NCBI GenBank assembly: GCA_963825685.1
Contig: CAWGUD010000018.1
Location: forward strand, 124,001 to 188,000
From: JAOUEA01 sp963825685
GTDB lineage: Bacteria; Actinomycetota; UBA4738; HRBIN12
DNA: 64,000 nucleotides
Reading direction: 5' to 3'
In this document: piece by piece, positions 1 to 10,942 of the stretch
How positions within the stretch are numbered: position 1 is the stretch's first letter
Layout of the letters: each line of letters opens with the position of its first letter
Program-made: the position numbers and the translations under genes
Notes under the pieces: model-generated
Database searches by the model: none
Told to the model about the DNA's origin: nothing
What the model saw: only the letters and a program-made list of their open reading frames with translations

Positions 1-1
1 T

Positions 2-286
<285 letters not shown>

Positions 287-310
287 CCCGCACCCGGAGC
301 GACCGGCTCG

Positions 311-1160
311 GTGACGATCCAGAACGCCGTCGGCACGATCCGCCGCATCTACGTGAGGCCGCCCGACCCTCAGGCCCTTGCCTCGTGGCGCGACTATCGC
401 CTGGCGTGCCGCCCCCGACCCCGTGAAGGCCGCCGAGGAGCATGCCGCCCTCCGGGAAGCACTGGGTGCCGACGGCGCCGAGGTCGTGGTGGGCGAGACG
501 GCCGTGCCCGGCGACCCCGACGCGATCTACGCGTACGACCCCACGTTGCCGACCGACCGAGGCGTCATCGCCCTTCGCCCCGGCAAGCCGGGTCGACGCG
601 ACGAACCGGCGGCGCTCACGGTCGACCTCACGGGCGCGGGCCTCGGCCTGCTCGGGACGCTCACGCCTCCGGCAACCGCTGAGGGCGGCGACATGTTCTG
701 GCTCGACCACCGAACGTTGCTGGTTGGACGCGGCTACCGGACGAACGACGACGGCATCGAGCAGATCCGAACGTTCCTCGGTGACGGCATCGACGTGATC
801 GCGTTCGACCTCCCGCATGCCCAGGGCCCCGACGCGTGCCTGCACCTGATGTCGTTCATCTCCCCGCTCGACCACGATCTCGCCGTGGTCTACCTCCCGA
901 TGATGCCGGTCCGACTGGTCGAGCTGCTTCGGGAGCGGGGCGTCGGGCTCGTCGAGGCGCCCGACGAGGAGTTCGACACGCAGGGCCCCAACGTGCTCGC
1001 ACTCGCGCCGCGCGTGGCGCTGGCCCTGGAGGGCAACCCCGAGACGCGCCGCCGCATGGAAGCTGCGGGGGTGGACGTCCGAACGTTCGCCGGATCGGAG
1101 ATCTCGCGCAAGGGCGACGGCGGGCCGACCTGCCTCACACGGCCTCTCGATCGCGACTGA
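311..1160 (+). CDS. Dimethylarginine dimethylaminohydrolase / amidinotransferase-family protein (frameshifted)
   Basis: This is a guanidino-group modifying enzyme of the DDAH/arginine-deiminase fold; characterised members hydrolyse methylated arginines to citrulline. The GTG at 311 starts a frame reading RRIYVRPPDPQALASWRDY. The expected continuation AWRAAPDPVKAAEEH lies in another frame, so one extra base is present near 398. Downstream are the family's acidic segment (AEGGDMFWLD), the catalytic His in CLHLMSFISPLDHD and the catalytic Cys near the C-terminus in GGPTCLTRP. With the shift repaired the protein is about 282 residues, close to normal family length. All catalytic residues are kept, so an assembly error is likelier than a pseudogene. 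Substrate (methylarginine or another guanidine) is not certain. Confidence 0.8.
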
Positions 1161-1198
1161 CGGCACGCCCCCGGCGGTCGCCGGTATGCTCCGGCGCG

Positions 1199-1681
1199 AT
1201 GTACGAGTACTGGCTCCTGCTGCACATCGTGGCGGCCATCGTCTTCGCGGGCTGTCACGGCGTCTCGATGTTCGCCCTCTACCGGATCCGTGGACTGGGA
1301 CTCGACCGGACCCGCATCGCGGACACGATCGCCTTCTCCGGCACCACCACGCGGCCGATGTACATCTCGCTCCTCGTGGTGATCGTCGCGGGGTTCGTCC
1401 TCGGGATCCAGGGGAAGTTCATGGGCTACTGGTGGATGTGGCTCGCGTTCGCCGTGCTGATCGTCACCACCGTGCTGATGACGCTGATCGCCAAGCCGTA
1501 CTTCCAGCGGATCACGGCGGCGTGCGCGATCCGCCCGTCGGGGGTCCCCAGGGTGAGCGACGAAGAACTCCAGGAACTCGTCGCCGGGCCCAAGAGCAAG
1601 GCACACCTCATCACGGCGATCGGCGTGGTCGGTCTGGTGGTGATCGTCTACCTGATGGTCACGAAGCCCGGCTGGCCCTAG
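1199..1681 (+). CDS. Small integral membrane protein, DUF2269-like (paralogue 1)
   Basis: A 160-residue protein from ATG 1199 with four predicted membrane segments (about residues 5-25, 52-72, 77-98, 137-155). The N-terminal segment carries a conserved-looking His and Ser/Met (LLHIVAAIVFAGCHGVSMFA), and a cytoplasmic-type loop holds SDEELQELVAGP. It ends YLMVTKPGWP, almost the same as the paralogue at 3085-3558 (YLMVFKPGA); the two are clearly duplicates. The topology resembles the DUF2269 predicted membrane proteins, but I do not assign a function. It is convergent with the USP-Rieske gene, separated by one base. Confidence 0.75.
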   Translation: MYEYWLLLHIVAAIVFAGCHGVSMFALYRIRGLGLDRTRIADTIAFSGTTTRPMYISLLVVIVAGFVLGIQGKFMGYWWMWLAFAVLIVTTVLMTLIAKPYFQRITAACAIRPSGVPRVSDEELQELVAGPKSKAHLITAIGVVGLVVIVYLMVTKPGWP

Positions 1682-1682
1682 G

Positions 1683-2688
1683 TCAGGCAGGCGGAAGGGG
1701 ACGTGCGGCCGGCCCGTTCACGACCTCGCCGCGAGGACCGAACCGAGATCCGTGGCAGGGACATTCGAAGACGTGGTCGGCCGTGCTCCACGCGACCGTG
1801 CACCCCATGTGCGTGCACCGCGCCGACATCAGATGCAGCTCACCCTGCTCGTCCATGAACGCGGCCAGTCGCTCTCCTGCCTGCACCAGGATGCCGCCTT
1901 CCCCCGGCTCGAGCTCCGAGGCGACCTGCGCGATCGTGCGGGCCACGAGCACGTCGCGGTCGGACAAGTCGACGACCTTCTCCGGAACCGGGTTCAGGAA
2001 GAAGCGCTTGGCCCCCGTCATGCCCTTGTTCCCGATCACGATGAGATCCGCCCCGACCTCACGGGCCACCGCGAGGATCTCCTCTGCCGGGTCGCCCTGA
2101 CGCAGCACCACGTCGCAGTCGGCCTCTGCGCCGTACACCGCGACCGTGTCGTCGGTGACGAGGGTGCCCGTGGCGGGGTGCCCCACGAACACGAGGGTCA
2201 CGGGGGCGCCGACCGAGGCGGCGAGGTCGAATCCCTTGCGCGCGGCTCGGTCGGCCGTCGCCGAACCATCGGTGGCGATCAGGATGCGGCGGTAGAGGCG
2301 CTCGCCGTCGCCACGCTCGACGTCCATCGCGATCAACAGATCGCGGGGCGCCCGATGCGAGAGCCGGTCGGCGGTCGGCCCGATCTCGGTCGACGCTGCG
2401 GCCCCCGCTCACGACCACCAACCCGACGTCACGCTCCTCGGCGAGGGCGACCAGCACGTCGGCCGGCGAGCGTCCTCCGTGCAGCTCACCCTTGACCTTC
2501 TTCACGCCCGCCTCCTGCGCCGCGGCGACGGCCTCGTCGAGCACCTGCTGCGCGCCCTCGGGTCGTTCCCACACGTAGGCGACGATCAACTCGGCCTTGC
2601 CGGCCTTCGCGAGCTCGGTGGCCACCCGACTGCTGGCCGCCGCACGGGCGGTGCCGTCGGTGCCGAACAGGATGCGCTTGTACGCCAC
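1683..2688 (-). CDS. Tandem universal stress protein fused to a Rieske [2Fe-2S] domain (frameshifted)
   Basis: From GTG 2688 the protein reads a first USP domain (starting VAYKRILFGTDG), a second USP domain (YRRILIATDGSATADRAA, about residues 130-248) with the nucleotide-loop pattern GNKGMTGAKRF, then a C-terminal Rieske domain. The Rieske ligands are CTHMGC and CPCHGSRF, giving the C-x-H ... C-x2-H pattern for a two-His two-Cys [2Fe-2S] centre. The frame changes once near 2400: VVVSGG is followed in another frame by IGPTADRLSHRAPRDLLIA, the normal end of a USP domain. Repaired length is about 334 residues. No signal peptide, so it is cytosolic. USPs bind ATP or signal stress; a fused Rieske centre suggests redox sensing or electron transfer, which is inference. 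It lies between two paralogous membrane protein genes. Confidence 0.8.
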
Positions 2689-2821
2689 GGGCGACCTCTC
2701 CTCGGGCCTCGCACGCTACCGCGCGCCCACCCTCGCCGACACCCGGTCCCGATCTCGCCGGGCCTGACGGCCGATGGCGATCCGGCGCGGCGTACTACGG
2801 TCGAGGTGGAGGAGGATCGCG

Positions 2822-3019
2822 ATGACGACGCACGTGCCACCGACGACGCGGGCCGAGGTTCACCGGGCTGAGATGGAGTCACGAGAGCACCGGCCGACAC
2901 CTCCGGGCAGACGGTGGGGCGGACGGCTCCCCGATCGAGTGCATCTGGGGCGTGGCCGGCGTCTGCGGGGCCGCATCACGATGCCGCGCATCTTCCGTCA
3001 CGTGCGGCGCGGCGGCTGA
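2822..3019 (+). CDS. Possible 65-aa basic protein
   Basis: The 395-bp gap between the USP-Rieske gene and the second DUF2269-like gene contains one candidate ORF. ATG 2822 is preceded at a good distance by a strong Shine-Dalgarno run (GGAGGAGG). The product is 65 residues, Arg-rich (end RIFRHVRRGG) and matches nothing I know. Codon content alone does not prove coding and a frame error is possible here. Apart from this I see only the upstream region of the USP-Rieske gene. Confidence 0.3.
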   Translation: MTTHVPPTTRAEVHRAEMESREHRPTPPGRRWGGRLPDRVHLGRGRRLRGRITMPRIFRHVRRGG

Positions 3020-3084
3020 CGCAAGCACAGGAGTCCCGGTACTGACGTCGAGGCGACACGGTGGTCGGCCCGTATCCTTCGGGC

Positions 3085-3558
3085 ATGTACCGGTTCTGGG
3101 TGTTCGTGCATCTCGTGGGCGTCGCGGGCTTCCTCGTGACGCACGGGGTCTCGATGTGGGCCCTCTTCGCCGTGCGCGCCGTCGACGGGGACCGTGACCG
3201 CATCCTCGACTGGTGCGAGACGTCGAAGCGCACCACGATGCCGATGTACATCTCGTTCGGCCTGCTGCTGCTCGGGGGTGTCGCCGCGGGCATCGACGGG
3301 GCGCTCTTCGCCGACTGGTGGCTGTTGGGCTCGCTGCTCCTGCTCCTCGTGCTGACGGCCCTGATGTCCGTGGTCGCGACCCCGCACATGAAGCGCCTCC
3401 GCGAAGGGTGCACCCGGTGGGCGGACGGCACCTACACGATGTCGGACGACGAGCTCCGGGCTGCTCTCGAGGGACCCGCGACCACGATCACGGTGGCGAG
3501 CGGATCGGTCGGCCTGCTCGTGATCCTGTACCTGATGGTGTTCAAGCCCGGCGCGTGA
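3085..3558 (+). CDS. Small integral membrane protein, DUF2269-like (paralogue 2)
   Basis: A 157-residue paralogue of the protein at 1199-1681. It starts MYRFWVFVHLVGVAGFLVTH and shares the order His-containing first helix, HGVSM, a central MPMYIS motif, the SDDELRAAL loop and the last helix YLMVFKPGA. Four membrane segments are visible. ATG 3085 aligns with the paralogue's start. It lies 50 bp upstream of serC on the same strand. Function unknown; two divergent copies so close together suggest a heterodimeric membrane protein or an old local duplication. Confidence 0.75.
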   Translation: MYRFWVFVHLVGVAGFLVTHGVSMWALFAVRAVDGDRDRILDWCETSKRTTMPMYISFGLLLLGGVAAGIDGALFADWWLLGSLLLLLVLTALMSVVATPHMKRLREGCTRWADGTYTMSDDELRAALEGPATTITVASGSVGLLVILYLMVFKPGA

Positions 3559-3608
3559 CGCGTGAAGCGGGCCAAGCGGATCCGCGCGGTGTCGGTAGCC
3601 TGGTCGTC

Positions 3609-4706
3609 GTGAGCGATCGCGTCGTCAACTTCGGCTCGGGGCCGGCGAGGCTCCCGTTGCCGGTGCTCGAGCAGGCGCAGCGCGACCTGATCTCGCTCCC
3701 GCACGTCGGTATCTCGCCGCTCGAGATCTCCCATCGCAGCGCCTGGTTCCGCGGCGTGCTCGACGAGGTCACGGCGAACCTCCGCTCGCTGCTCGGTGTG
3801 CCGCCGACCCACCGCATCGTCTTCTGCCAGGGAGGAGCCACCCAGCAGTTCTCGATGGTGGCGATGAACCTGCTCCGCGGCTCCGGCCGTGCCGCCGAGT
3901 ACGTCGTCACCGGTTCCTGGGGCACGAAGGCGGTCCGCGAGGCCGAGCGGGAGGGGACGGTCCGGGTCGCGTGGAGCGGTGCGGAGGGTGGGTTCGTCCG
4001 GGTGCCGAGCGATGACGGATGGACCTCCTCACCCGATGCCGCGTACCTGCACGTGACGACGAACGAGACGATCGAGGGGGTCGAGTGGCCGACCCCGCCC
4101 GCGCCGGCGCCCGAGGTGCCCCTCGTGGCCGACGCGTCGTCGGATCTGCTGTCACGCCCGATCGACGTGGGTGGCTTCGGCCTGCTCTACGCGGGAGCCC
4201 AGAAGAACGCCGGCCCGGCGGGCGTCACGATCGCGATCGTGCGTGAGGACCTCCTCGAGCGCGTGCCCGACGACCTGCCGACGATGCTCGACTACCGGAC
4301 GTTCGTCGAGCACGACTCCCTGTACAACACGCCGCCGGTGTTCGCGATCTACGTGGTGATGCTCGTGACCCGCTGGCTCCGCGACGAGGTCGGCGGCCTC
4401 GAGGAACAGGGGCGGCGCAATCGCGCGAAGGCTGCGGTCCTGTACGAGGCGATCGACGCGAGCGAGGGGTTCTACCGGGGGCACGCGGACCCGGACTCGC
4501 GGTCGCTGATGAACGTCACGTTCCGCCTGCCGAGCGATGAGCTCGACGCCCGCTTCGTGACCGAGGCCGCCGCGCGCGGACTCGCGGAGCTCAGAGGGCA
4601 CCGCAGCCTCGGCGGCATCAGGGCCAGCATCTACAACGCGATGCCGGTCGACGACGTCGAGAGGCTCGCGACGTTCATGGACGACTTCGCCGCGAGGACC
4701 CGCTAG
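3609..4706 (+). CDS. serC: Phosphoserine aminotransferase
   Basis: Converts 3-phosphohydroxypyruvate and glutamate to phosphoserine and 2-oxoglutarate (serine biosynthesis), with PLP. The 365-residue length is that of SerC. Start GTG 3609 gives VSDRVVNFGSGPARLPLPVL, the standard SerC N-terminus. Visible family motifs are the substrate region PHVGISPLEISHRS, CQGGATQQFSM, the PLP-lysine context LYAGAQKNAGPAG and the C-terminal HRSLGGIRASIYNAMP. Membrane protein paralogue 2 precedes it by 50 bp; a VOC protein is convergent. Intact frame. Confidence 0.96.
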   Translation: MSDRVVNFGSGPARLPLPVLEQAQRDLISLPHVGISPLEISHRSAWFRGVLDEVTANLRSLLGVPPTHRIVFCQGGATQQFSMVAMNLLRGSGRAAEYVVTGSWGTKAVREAEREGTVRVAWSGAEGGFVRVPSDDGWTSSPDAAYLHVTTNETIEGVEWPTPPAPAPEVPLVADASSDLLSRPIDVGGFGLLYAGAQKNAGPAGVTIAIVREDLLERVPDDLPTMLDYRTFVEHDSLYNTPPVFAIYVVMLVTRWLRDEVGGLEEQGRRNRAKAAVLYEAIDASEGFYRGHADPDSRSLMNVTFRLPSDELDARFVTEAAARGLAELRGHRSLGGIRASIYNAMPVDDVERLATFMDDFAARTR

Positions 4707-4750
4707 TCTTATCTGGACTACTGTGCGTCGATCGGCTCTCGGGGCCTTCG

Positions 4751-5113
4751 TCACTCCTCGACGAGCGCGATGTCGAACTCCGTGCCCTCGGGATCGGAGA
4801 GCGTGCGCCACGTGAACGGCTCGAGCTGGCGCTCTTCCCCGTCCCACGACCCGCCGAGCTCGATCACGCGCCGCGTGGCAGCCTCGAGGTCGTTCACGCC
4901 GAGATCGAGATGGACGCGCGACTTCGCGCGCTTCGGCTCCGGGACCCGCTGGATGCACACCACCGGAAGGTCGTCACGGCCCTTCAGGAAGATGAACCGG
5001 CCCTCGTCGAACTCACCGTCGACCTCGGTGCCCAGCACCGCCGACCAGAACGAGGCGGCCTTCGCGGCGTCGACGGCGTCGATCGTGACGAAGAGGAAGC
5101 TCGCGTCGGCCAC
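4751..5113 (-). CDS. Glyoxalase/bleomycin-resistance (VOC) family protein
   Basis: A 120-residue single-polypeptide VOC-fold protein. It has the paired beta-alpha-beta-beta-beta units, with FLFVTIDAVDAAKAASFWSA at the N-terminus, the central RVHLDLGVNDLEAATRRVIE and the terminal WRTLSDPEGTEFDIALVEE. The His and C-terminal Glu are candidate metal ligands. Members include lactoylglutathione lyases, ring-cleavage dioxygenases and binding proteins; nothing here selects one. Its ATG lies just after the stop of the aminotransferase, so the two are co-transcribed from the minus strand. Confidence 0.85.
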   Translation of the reverse strand: MADASFLFVTIDAVDAAKAASFWSAVLGTEVDGEFDEGRFIFLKGRDDLPVVCIQRVPEPKRAKSRVHLDLGVNDLEAATRRVIELGGSWDGEERQLEPFTWRTLSDPEGTEFDIALVEE

Positions 5114-5114
5114 G

Positions 5115-6471
5115 TCAACCTCCCACCAGCTCGTCGGCCATCTCCGCGTACACCTCGGTATGACGGTCGACGTCGTCGGCCGTGGTCGCCGGCGACATCA
5201 GCGCCATGTTGTGGAACGGCGTCATCAGGATGCCCCGGTTCAGCAGGTAGAGATGGATGTAGGGGTCCACGTCCTCGTCCTGTCCGGCCGCCGCCTCCGC
5301 GCCGTTGCGGGCGACGTCGGGCCGGAACAGGTACTCGACGCGACAGCCCAGCCGCACCACGTGCCAGGGCAGCTCACGCGACTCGATCACGCCTCGGACG
5401 CCTTGTTCGAACCGCTCCCCCAGCGCGATCATGCGCTCGAACGCCTCGTCGGTCATGACCTGGCCGAGGGTGGCTCGCATCGCCGCGAGCGACAGGGCGT
5501 TGCCGGCCAAGGTGCCGCCCACGCCGCCCACGTCGGCGTTCTTCCAGTCGGTGTGCTCGTAGACGAGGTCGCTGACCCGTTGGGTCATGCCGTAGGCACC
5601 GCTCGCGATCCCGGCGCCGAGCGTCTTCCCGATCGTGACGAAGTCCGGATCGAGGCCCCACGCCTTCGTGCAACCGCCCGGGCCCGCGCTGATCGTGTGC
5701 GTCTCGTCGATCACGAGCAAGGTGCCGTACTTCGTGCACAGCTCGCGCACGGCCTCGTGGTAGCCGGGGTCGGGCAGCACGATGCCGATGTTCGTGAGGG
5801 CGGGCTCGAACAGACACGCCGCCACGTCACCGTGCGCGAGCGCCGCCTCGAGTCCCTCGAGATCGTTGATCTCGACCACTCGCGTGGTCTCGTCGAGAGG
5901 CACGGGCTTGCCGATGTTCCCCTCGCGGGCCACGGTGCGTCCGTCGGTGAGGGTCGCGAACGTCTCGTCGACCGACCCGTGGTAGCACCAGTTGTGCACC
6001 ACGATCTTCGGACGCTTCGTGATCTCGCGGGCCCACCTGATCACGAAGCGGTTCGCGTCGGTGGCGGTCACCGTGAACTGCCAGTACGGGACGCCGAACC
6101 GTCGCGCCATCTCCGTGCCGACCCACGTGGCGTCCTCGGTCGGCAGCATCAACGTGATGCCCTTGCCCGCCTGCTCGGCGATCGCGTCGACCGCGACCTT
6201 GGGCGAGTGCCCGGCCATGCCGCCCGTGTCGCCCGAGGCAGAGGTCCACGAACTCGTTCCCGTCGACGTCCCAGAAGTGCGCGCCTTCGGCGCGGTCGAC
6301 GAAGACCGGATGGTCCCCGGGCCATCGCGTCATCCAGTTCATCGGCACGCCGAACAGCAGCGACCCTTTGGCCTCCTCGGAGAGCTGTCCACTGCGGACA
6401 TGCCGCTCCCGGAACGTCGCGCGCTCGCGCTCCATCAGCTCGGCCACCCGAGCCCGGTCGATGGTCTTCAC
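5115..6471 (-). CDS. Class III PLP-dependent aminotransferase, glutamate-1-semialdehyde-aminomutase-like (frameshifted)
   Basis: About 451 residues once a single extra G near 6232 is removed; the N-terminal part ends EFVDLCLG and the rest continues DTGGMAGHSPKV in another frame. It shows class III features: the fold entry FWDVDGNEFVDLCLG, VVHNWCYHGSVDET, the PLP-pocket Asp in LLVIDETHTI and the Schiff-base Lys in DFVTIGKTLGAG. Sequence style is nearest to HemL-like transaminases, but the extended N-terminus (ERERATFRERHVRS) and lack of any heme gene nearby argue against a tetrapyrrole role. The substrate is unknown. It heads a two-gene unit with the VOC protein and is divergent, across 97 bp, from the C45 hydrolase. 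Confidence 0.85.
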
Positions 6472-6568
6472 GTCGGTTCCCCCTCGGATCGTCGCCTGAT
6501 GCCGGTTCGTGGCCGGAGTCTAGTCGTGCGCCTCACGGTGATGCGTCGTCCCCGATAGCCTGACGTCC

Positions 6569-7673
6569 ATGGCATGGCCGGTGATACGCGCGTCGGGGGG
6601 ACCTCGCGAGCGAGGCCGCGCCTACGGCGAGGGCGCACGCGAGCGCGTGCACCGTTCGATCGATCTCTACGCCGCGGTCTTCCGCCACTACACGGGGCTG
6701 GGGTGGGCCGAGGTCTGCGACCGAGCCGGCGCGTTCGCCGAGTGGTTCGACGACACCGACGTGCAACTCCTGCCCGAGATCGAGGGGATCGCCGAGGGTG
6801 CCGGCGTCGATGCCGAGGACGTGCTCGCCCTCAACGTTCGCACCGAGGTGATGTTCGGCCTCGACGCTCGCGCGGCACGCTCCGCCGCCAAGGAGTGCAC
6901 GGCGATCGGCGCGGGGCCACCGGCCACCGCCGGCGGACGTGTGTTCGTCGCGCAGACCTGGGACTGGAAGCCCGGAGCCCGCGAGACGTGCGTGCTCCTG
7001 GCGATGCGGCCGGCGGGACGCCCCGGCTTCGTGACGCTCGTGGAGGCCGGCCTGCTCGCGAAGACCGGCATGAACGACGCCGGGATCGGACTCGCGACGA
7101 ACGCGTCTGACCTCGAGCAAAGACCGAGGGACCCCTGGCGTGCCGTACCACGCGATCCTGCGCCGGGTGCTCACCAGCGCCTCGCACGAGGAAGCCGTCA
7201 CGGAGGTCACCGCGCGCAGCGCGCGTCGTCGGCGAACTACCTGATCGGCTCGCGCACCGGACAGCTCACGGACCTCGAGGTGGCGCCCGGAGGTCCCGAC
7301 GCGGTGTGGCGCGTCGACGGCGGCACGATCTGCCACGCGAACCACTTCGTGCGGCCCGACCGTTCCTTCAAGGACCTCGCACTGCTCGACGGCCGAGAGT
7401 CGCCCCTGCGACAGGCCTCGGCCGAGAGGAGCGTCGGCACCGGCCCGATCGGCACGCGGGAGATCGAGTCCGCGCTCCGAGCCCACGCCGGCTCCCCTCA
7501 GGGTGAGGGTTCGGTCTGCGCCCACGGCGACCCCTCGGAGCCTCCCGAGGCCGACTACGTCACCGTGGCCGGGATCGTCGTGGACGTCACCACCGGCACG
7601 CTCCACCTCACGCACGGCAATCCTTGCACCGCACCGTTCACCACGCTCGATCTCACGGTCGCTCCTCGGCTGA
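6569..7673 (+). CDS. C45-family (isopenicillin N acyltransferase-like) Ntn hydrolase (frameshifted)
   Basis: Starts MAWPVIRASGGPRERGRAYG. The autocatalytic nucleophile Cys lies in KECTAIGAG (about residue 111), followed by VFVAQTWDWKPG, SANYLIGS and LTHGNPC, all as in acyl-CoA:6-aminopenicillanate acyltransferase relatives; these usually hydrolyse or transfer acyl groups on small amides. A window of about 35 residues (7117-7225) reads correctly only in another frame (DRGTPGVPYHAILRR), so one base is gained near 7117 and one lost near 7225. No stop follows in the main frame before the next gene; the TGA at 7671-7673 is in a shifted frame and is the likeliest true end. Substrate unknown. Confidence 0.7.
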
Positions 7674-7739
7674 GCGGGACGTCGACGTCATCCGCGCCGG
7701 GGGTCAGGTCTGCGCCGACGCAACCGATAACCCGAAGGA

Positions 7740-10700
7740 TGTCTCGCAACGCGTGGTTCTTCGTCGCCCCCGTGGCCGGGGTCGCCGCCGCGTGTCCGGT
7801 GGCGTGCCATGGCAACTCGGCGTGGCCGTGGGTGGACTCGTGCCGGTCGCGATCCTGCTCGGGGTCCATCGAGCACGAACCGCGACACAGGATCGCCTGG
7901 CTCTTGCTGGCGTTGGGGGTCGTGCTGCTCGCGATACCCGCCCTGATCGACCGGCTCCTCGTCTGGACCGGCGGGTCCGACGCCCTCCCGAACGCGACGG
8001 CGTGGCTCGCGCTCGGCGCACCGGTCGCCCTCCTCACCGCGTCGACCGTGATCGTGCGGGCACGATGCGGGGGTTCCGACCGTACGGCGGCGATCGACGC
8101 CTTCACGGTCGCCGTCGGCATCGGCACGATCGCGTGGGTCGCCGTGCTGCAGCCGACCCTGACCGCGAGCACCGGGCTCGACCTCGACACCCGCATCATC
8201 TACCTCGACTGGAGGGATCCTCGACGTCTGTCTGGTGGGCGTCGCCGTCCGGCTCGCCATCACGCCGCGACCGAGGAGCGCCTCGCTGTGGGCGCTCGTA
8301 GGCGCGCTGCTCGCCGTCGCGATCGCCCATGCCGGCTCGATGGTGCTCCGCACGGGCGTGACGATGACCTCGCTCGACGCCGAGCAGGTGATGCTCTTCG
8401 GCACCGTGACGGCCGCCCTCCTGATCGGGCTCGCCGCCGTCCACCCCACGATGGCGTCGCTGACGGAGCCGTCGAGCGACGAGCGGCCCCTCGGGTTGCT
8501 TCGGCTCGCCCTGCTGTCGGCCGCATCGCTCATCGCGCCGGCGATGATCGCGCTGCAGCTGCTGCCCGGCGAGACCGGCGAAGGCGTCGGGGTGCTCGTC
8601 GACGCCACGATCGTGATGTTCCTGCTCGTCGTGGCCCGTATGTGGGGCCTGGCCAGAGCCCAGGAGGGGTCCGCGGTCAGGGAGAAGGCGCTCCGCGAGG
8701 CGGGCGCCAAGCTCGCGACTGCGACGAGCCAGGACGGCATCCATCGTGCCGCGATCGACGCGGTCGCGGCGCTGGCGGGGTCCGACGCCGCCGTGCGGAT
8801 GTGTGACTCGCCGCAACGGCCCGGGCGGTTCGTGGTGATGGCCTCTGCGGGTGCCGGCGATGCGAAGGGCGCCCGCTTCACGTTGACCCTGTTCCCGGTC
8901 TGGAAGCGCGAGCAGCTGCAGGCGAACACGGCCTTCGTCGTCCAGACGCACGAGAGCACCCTCGTCTCCGACCTCTACCTCGCGCGGATCGAGCAGGGCT
9001 CCGTCTTCACGGCTCCCCTGTTCGTCCAGGACGAGCTGCGAGGGCTGATGGTCGTCGCGACCCCCGACGAGATGGACCGGTCCCTCACCGACTCGCTGAC
9101 CGCGCTGAGCACCCAGGTCGCGCTCGCGCTGGAGTCGGCCGCCCTCACCCGGAACCTGCTCCAGCAGCAGAGCGAGGCGAGGTTCGCGTCGCTCGTGAGC
9201 AACTCGTCCGACGTCGTCTGCGTGGTCAATCGCGACACCACGATCAGCTACGTCAGCCCCGCGGTCGCACGCATGCTCGGCTACGACCCGGAGGCATTGG
9301 AGGGCAGCAGGTTCGCCGAGCTGGTGCACCCCGACGACGTGCCGAAGGCCCTGCACGCCATGGAACCGCACGACGAGGAGACGCGGGATTCGGCGCTGGT
9401 CGAGCTTCGGGTGCGACACAACCGCGGTGAGCATCTGCACACCGAGACGCTGATCTCCGATCAGTCCCACGACCCCAACGTCGGGGGCATCGTGCTGAAC
9501 GTCCGAGACGTGACGGAGCGCAAGCGCTTCGAGGAGCAACTGGAGCATCAGGCGTTCCACGACTCCGTCACCACGCTGGCGAACCGGGCCCTGTTCCACG
9601 ACCGTGTCTCGCACGCCCTCGAGCGTCAGTCTCGCGACCACGAGCCCATCTCGGTGCTGTTCATGGATCTCGACGACTTCAAGACGATCAACGACTCGCT
9701 CGGCCACGCCGCGGGAGACCAGCTGCTCCTCGAGGTCGGCGAGCGGCTTCGCAAGTGCCTGCGGGCGGCCGACACCGCGGCACGGCTCGGAGGCGACGAG
9801 TTCGCCGTGCTCCTCGAGGACGGCGAGGAGGGCGTGACGGCTGCCGACGTCGCCGAGCGCATCATGGCGATGCTCGAGGACCCGTTCACCCTCGAGGGCA
9901 AGGAGGTGTTCGTGCGTTCGTCGGTGGGCATCGCGACCGCCGACGGCGACCGCGGGGGCGACGTCGAAGAGCTGCTCCGCAACGCCGACGTCGCGATGTA
10001 CATGGCGAAGGAACGAGGGAAGGGCCGCTACCAGGTCTTCGAGCCGGCGATGCACGACACTGCCCTGAAGCGACTGGAGCTCAAGGCCGACCTGCAGCGC
10101 GCGATCGAGCACGAGGAGTACCGGCTGCACTACCAGCCGGTGATCGAGCTCGAGAGTGGACGCATCGCGGGGGTCGAGGCTCTGATCCGATGGATCCACC
10201 CTGTCCGCGGGATGGTCCCGCCGCTCGAGTTCATCCCGCTCGCCGAGGAGACCGGGCTGATCGTGCCGATCGGCCGATGGGTCATGCGCGAGGCATGCCG
10301 TCGTGCCGTCGAGCTCCAGGAGCGGTTCCCGAGCGATCCGCCCCTGCACATGGCCGTCAACCTCTCGGTCCGGCAGATCGCGCGCCCCGAACTCGTCGAC
10401 GAGGTGCGTGAGATCCTCGTCGACACGGGGCTCGATCCCCGATCGCTGATCCTGGAGATCACCGAGAGCGTGATGATGCAGGACATGGAGCTCTCGATCG
10501 AGCGGCTCGGCGACCTGAAGCGGCTCGGCGTGCAGCTCGCCGTCGACGACTTCGGCACCGGGTACTCGTCGCTCAACTACATCCGGCGGTTCCCGGTCGA
10601 TATCCTCAAGGTGGACAAGTCCTTCATCGACGGCGTGAACGACGGAGGCGAGGCCTCGGCGCTCACCGAGGCCGTGATCAAGCTCGCGGGCATCCTGAAC

Positions 10701-10889
10701 CTCAGGCCGGTGGCCGAAGGCATCGAGCGGGCCGATCAGCTGCAGCGGCTCCTGGAGCTCCGGTGCGAGATGGGCCAGGGCTTCTACTTCGCGAAGCCGC
10801 TGCCCCCCGAGGAGCTCGCAACGCTGCTCGAGGAACGGATGGCGATGCACGGCGAGGCCGAGGCGCTCGCGCGGGGCCGGCAGCTCTGA
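7740..10889 (+). CDS. Membrane-bound GAF-PAS-GGDEF-EAL cyclic-di-GMP signalling protein (frameshifted in N-terminal part)
   Basis: The N-terminus (from about ATG 7740, MSRNAWFFVAPVAGVAAA) and the next 150 codons contain about seven hydrophobic segments, read only by switching frame near 7790, 7860 and 8215. From 8235 the frame is intact: a GAF-like region (about 8690-9160), PAS (about 9175-9530, ending VRDVTERKRFEEQLEHQ), GGDEF (about 9540-10040, FMDLDDFKTINDSLGHAAGD and RLGGDEFAVL) and EAL (about 10090-10840, VEALIRW, DDFGTGYSSL). Both catalytic signatures are canonical, so it can potentially make and degrade cyclic-di-GMP. Likely an inner-membrane sensor; the ligand is unknown. The N-terminal start is uncertain because of the frame errors. 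Confidence 0.8.
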
Positions 10890-10942
10890 TCGCGCGAGCC
10901 TGCATGGCGTCGGCGCCTCGACCCCGTACCCTGGACCGGCCG

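Noticed and set aside
6569..8806. Apparent fusion of the C45 hydrolase to the cyclic-di-GMP protein
   Set aside because: The open frame runs through only because indels remove the stop; downstream of 8220 it turns into Arg-rich shadow while the real GGDEF-EAL frame is another one.
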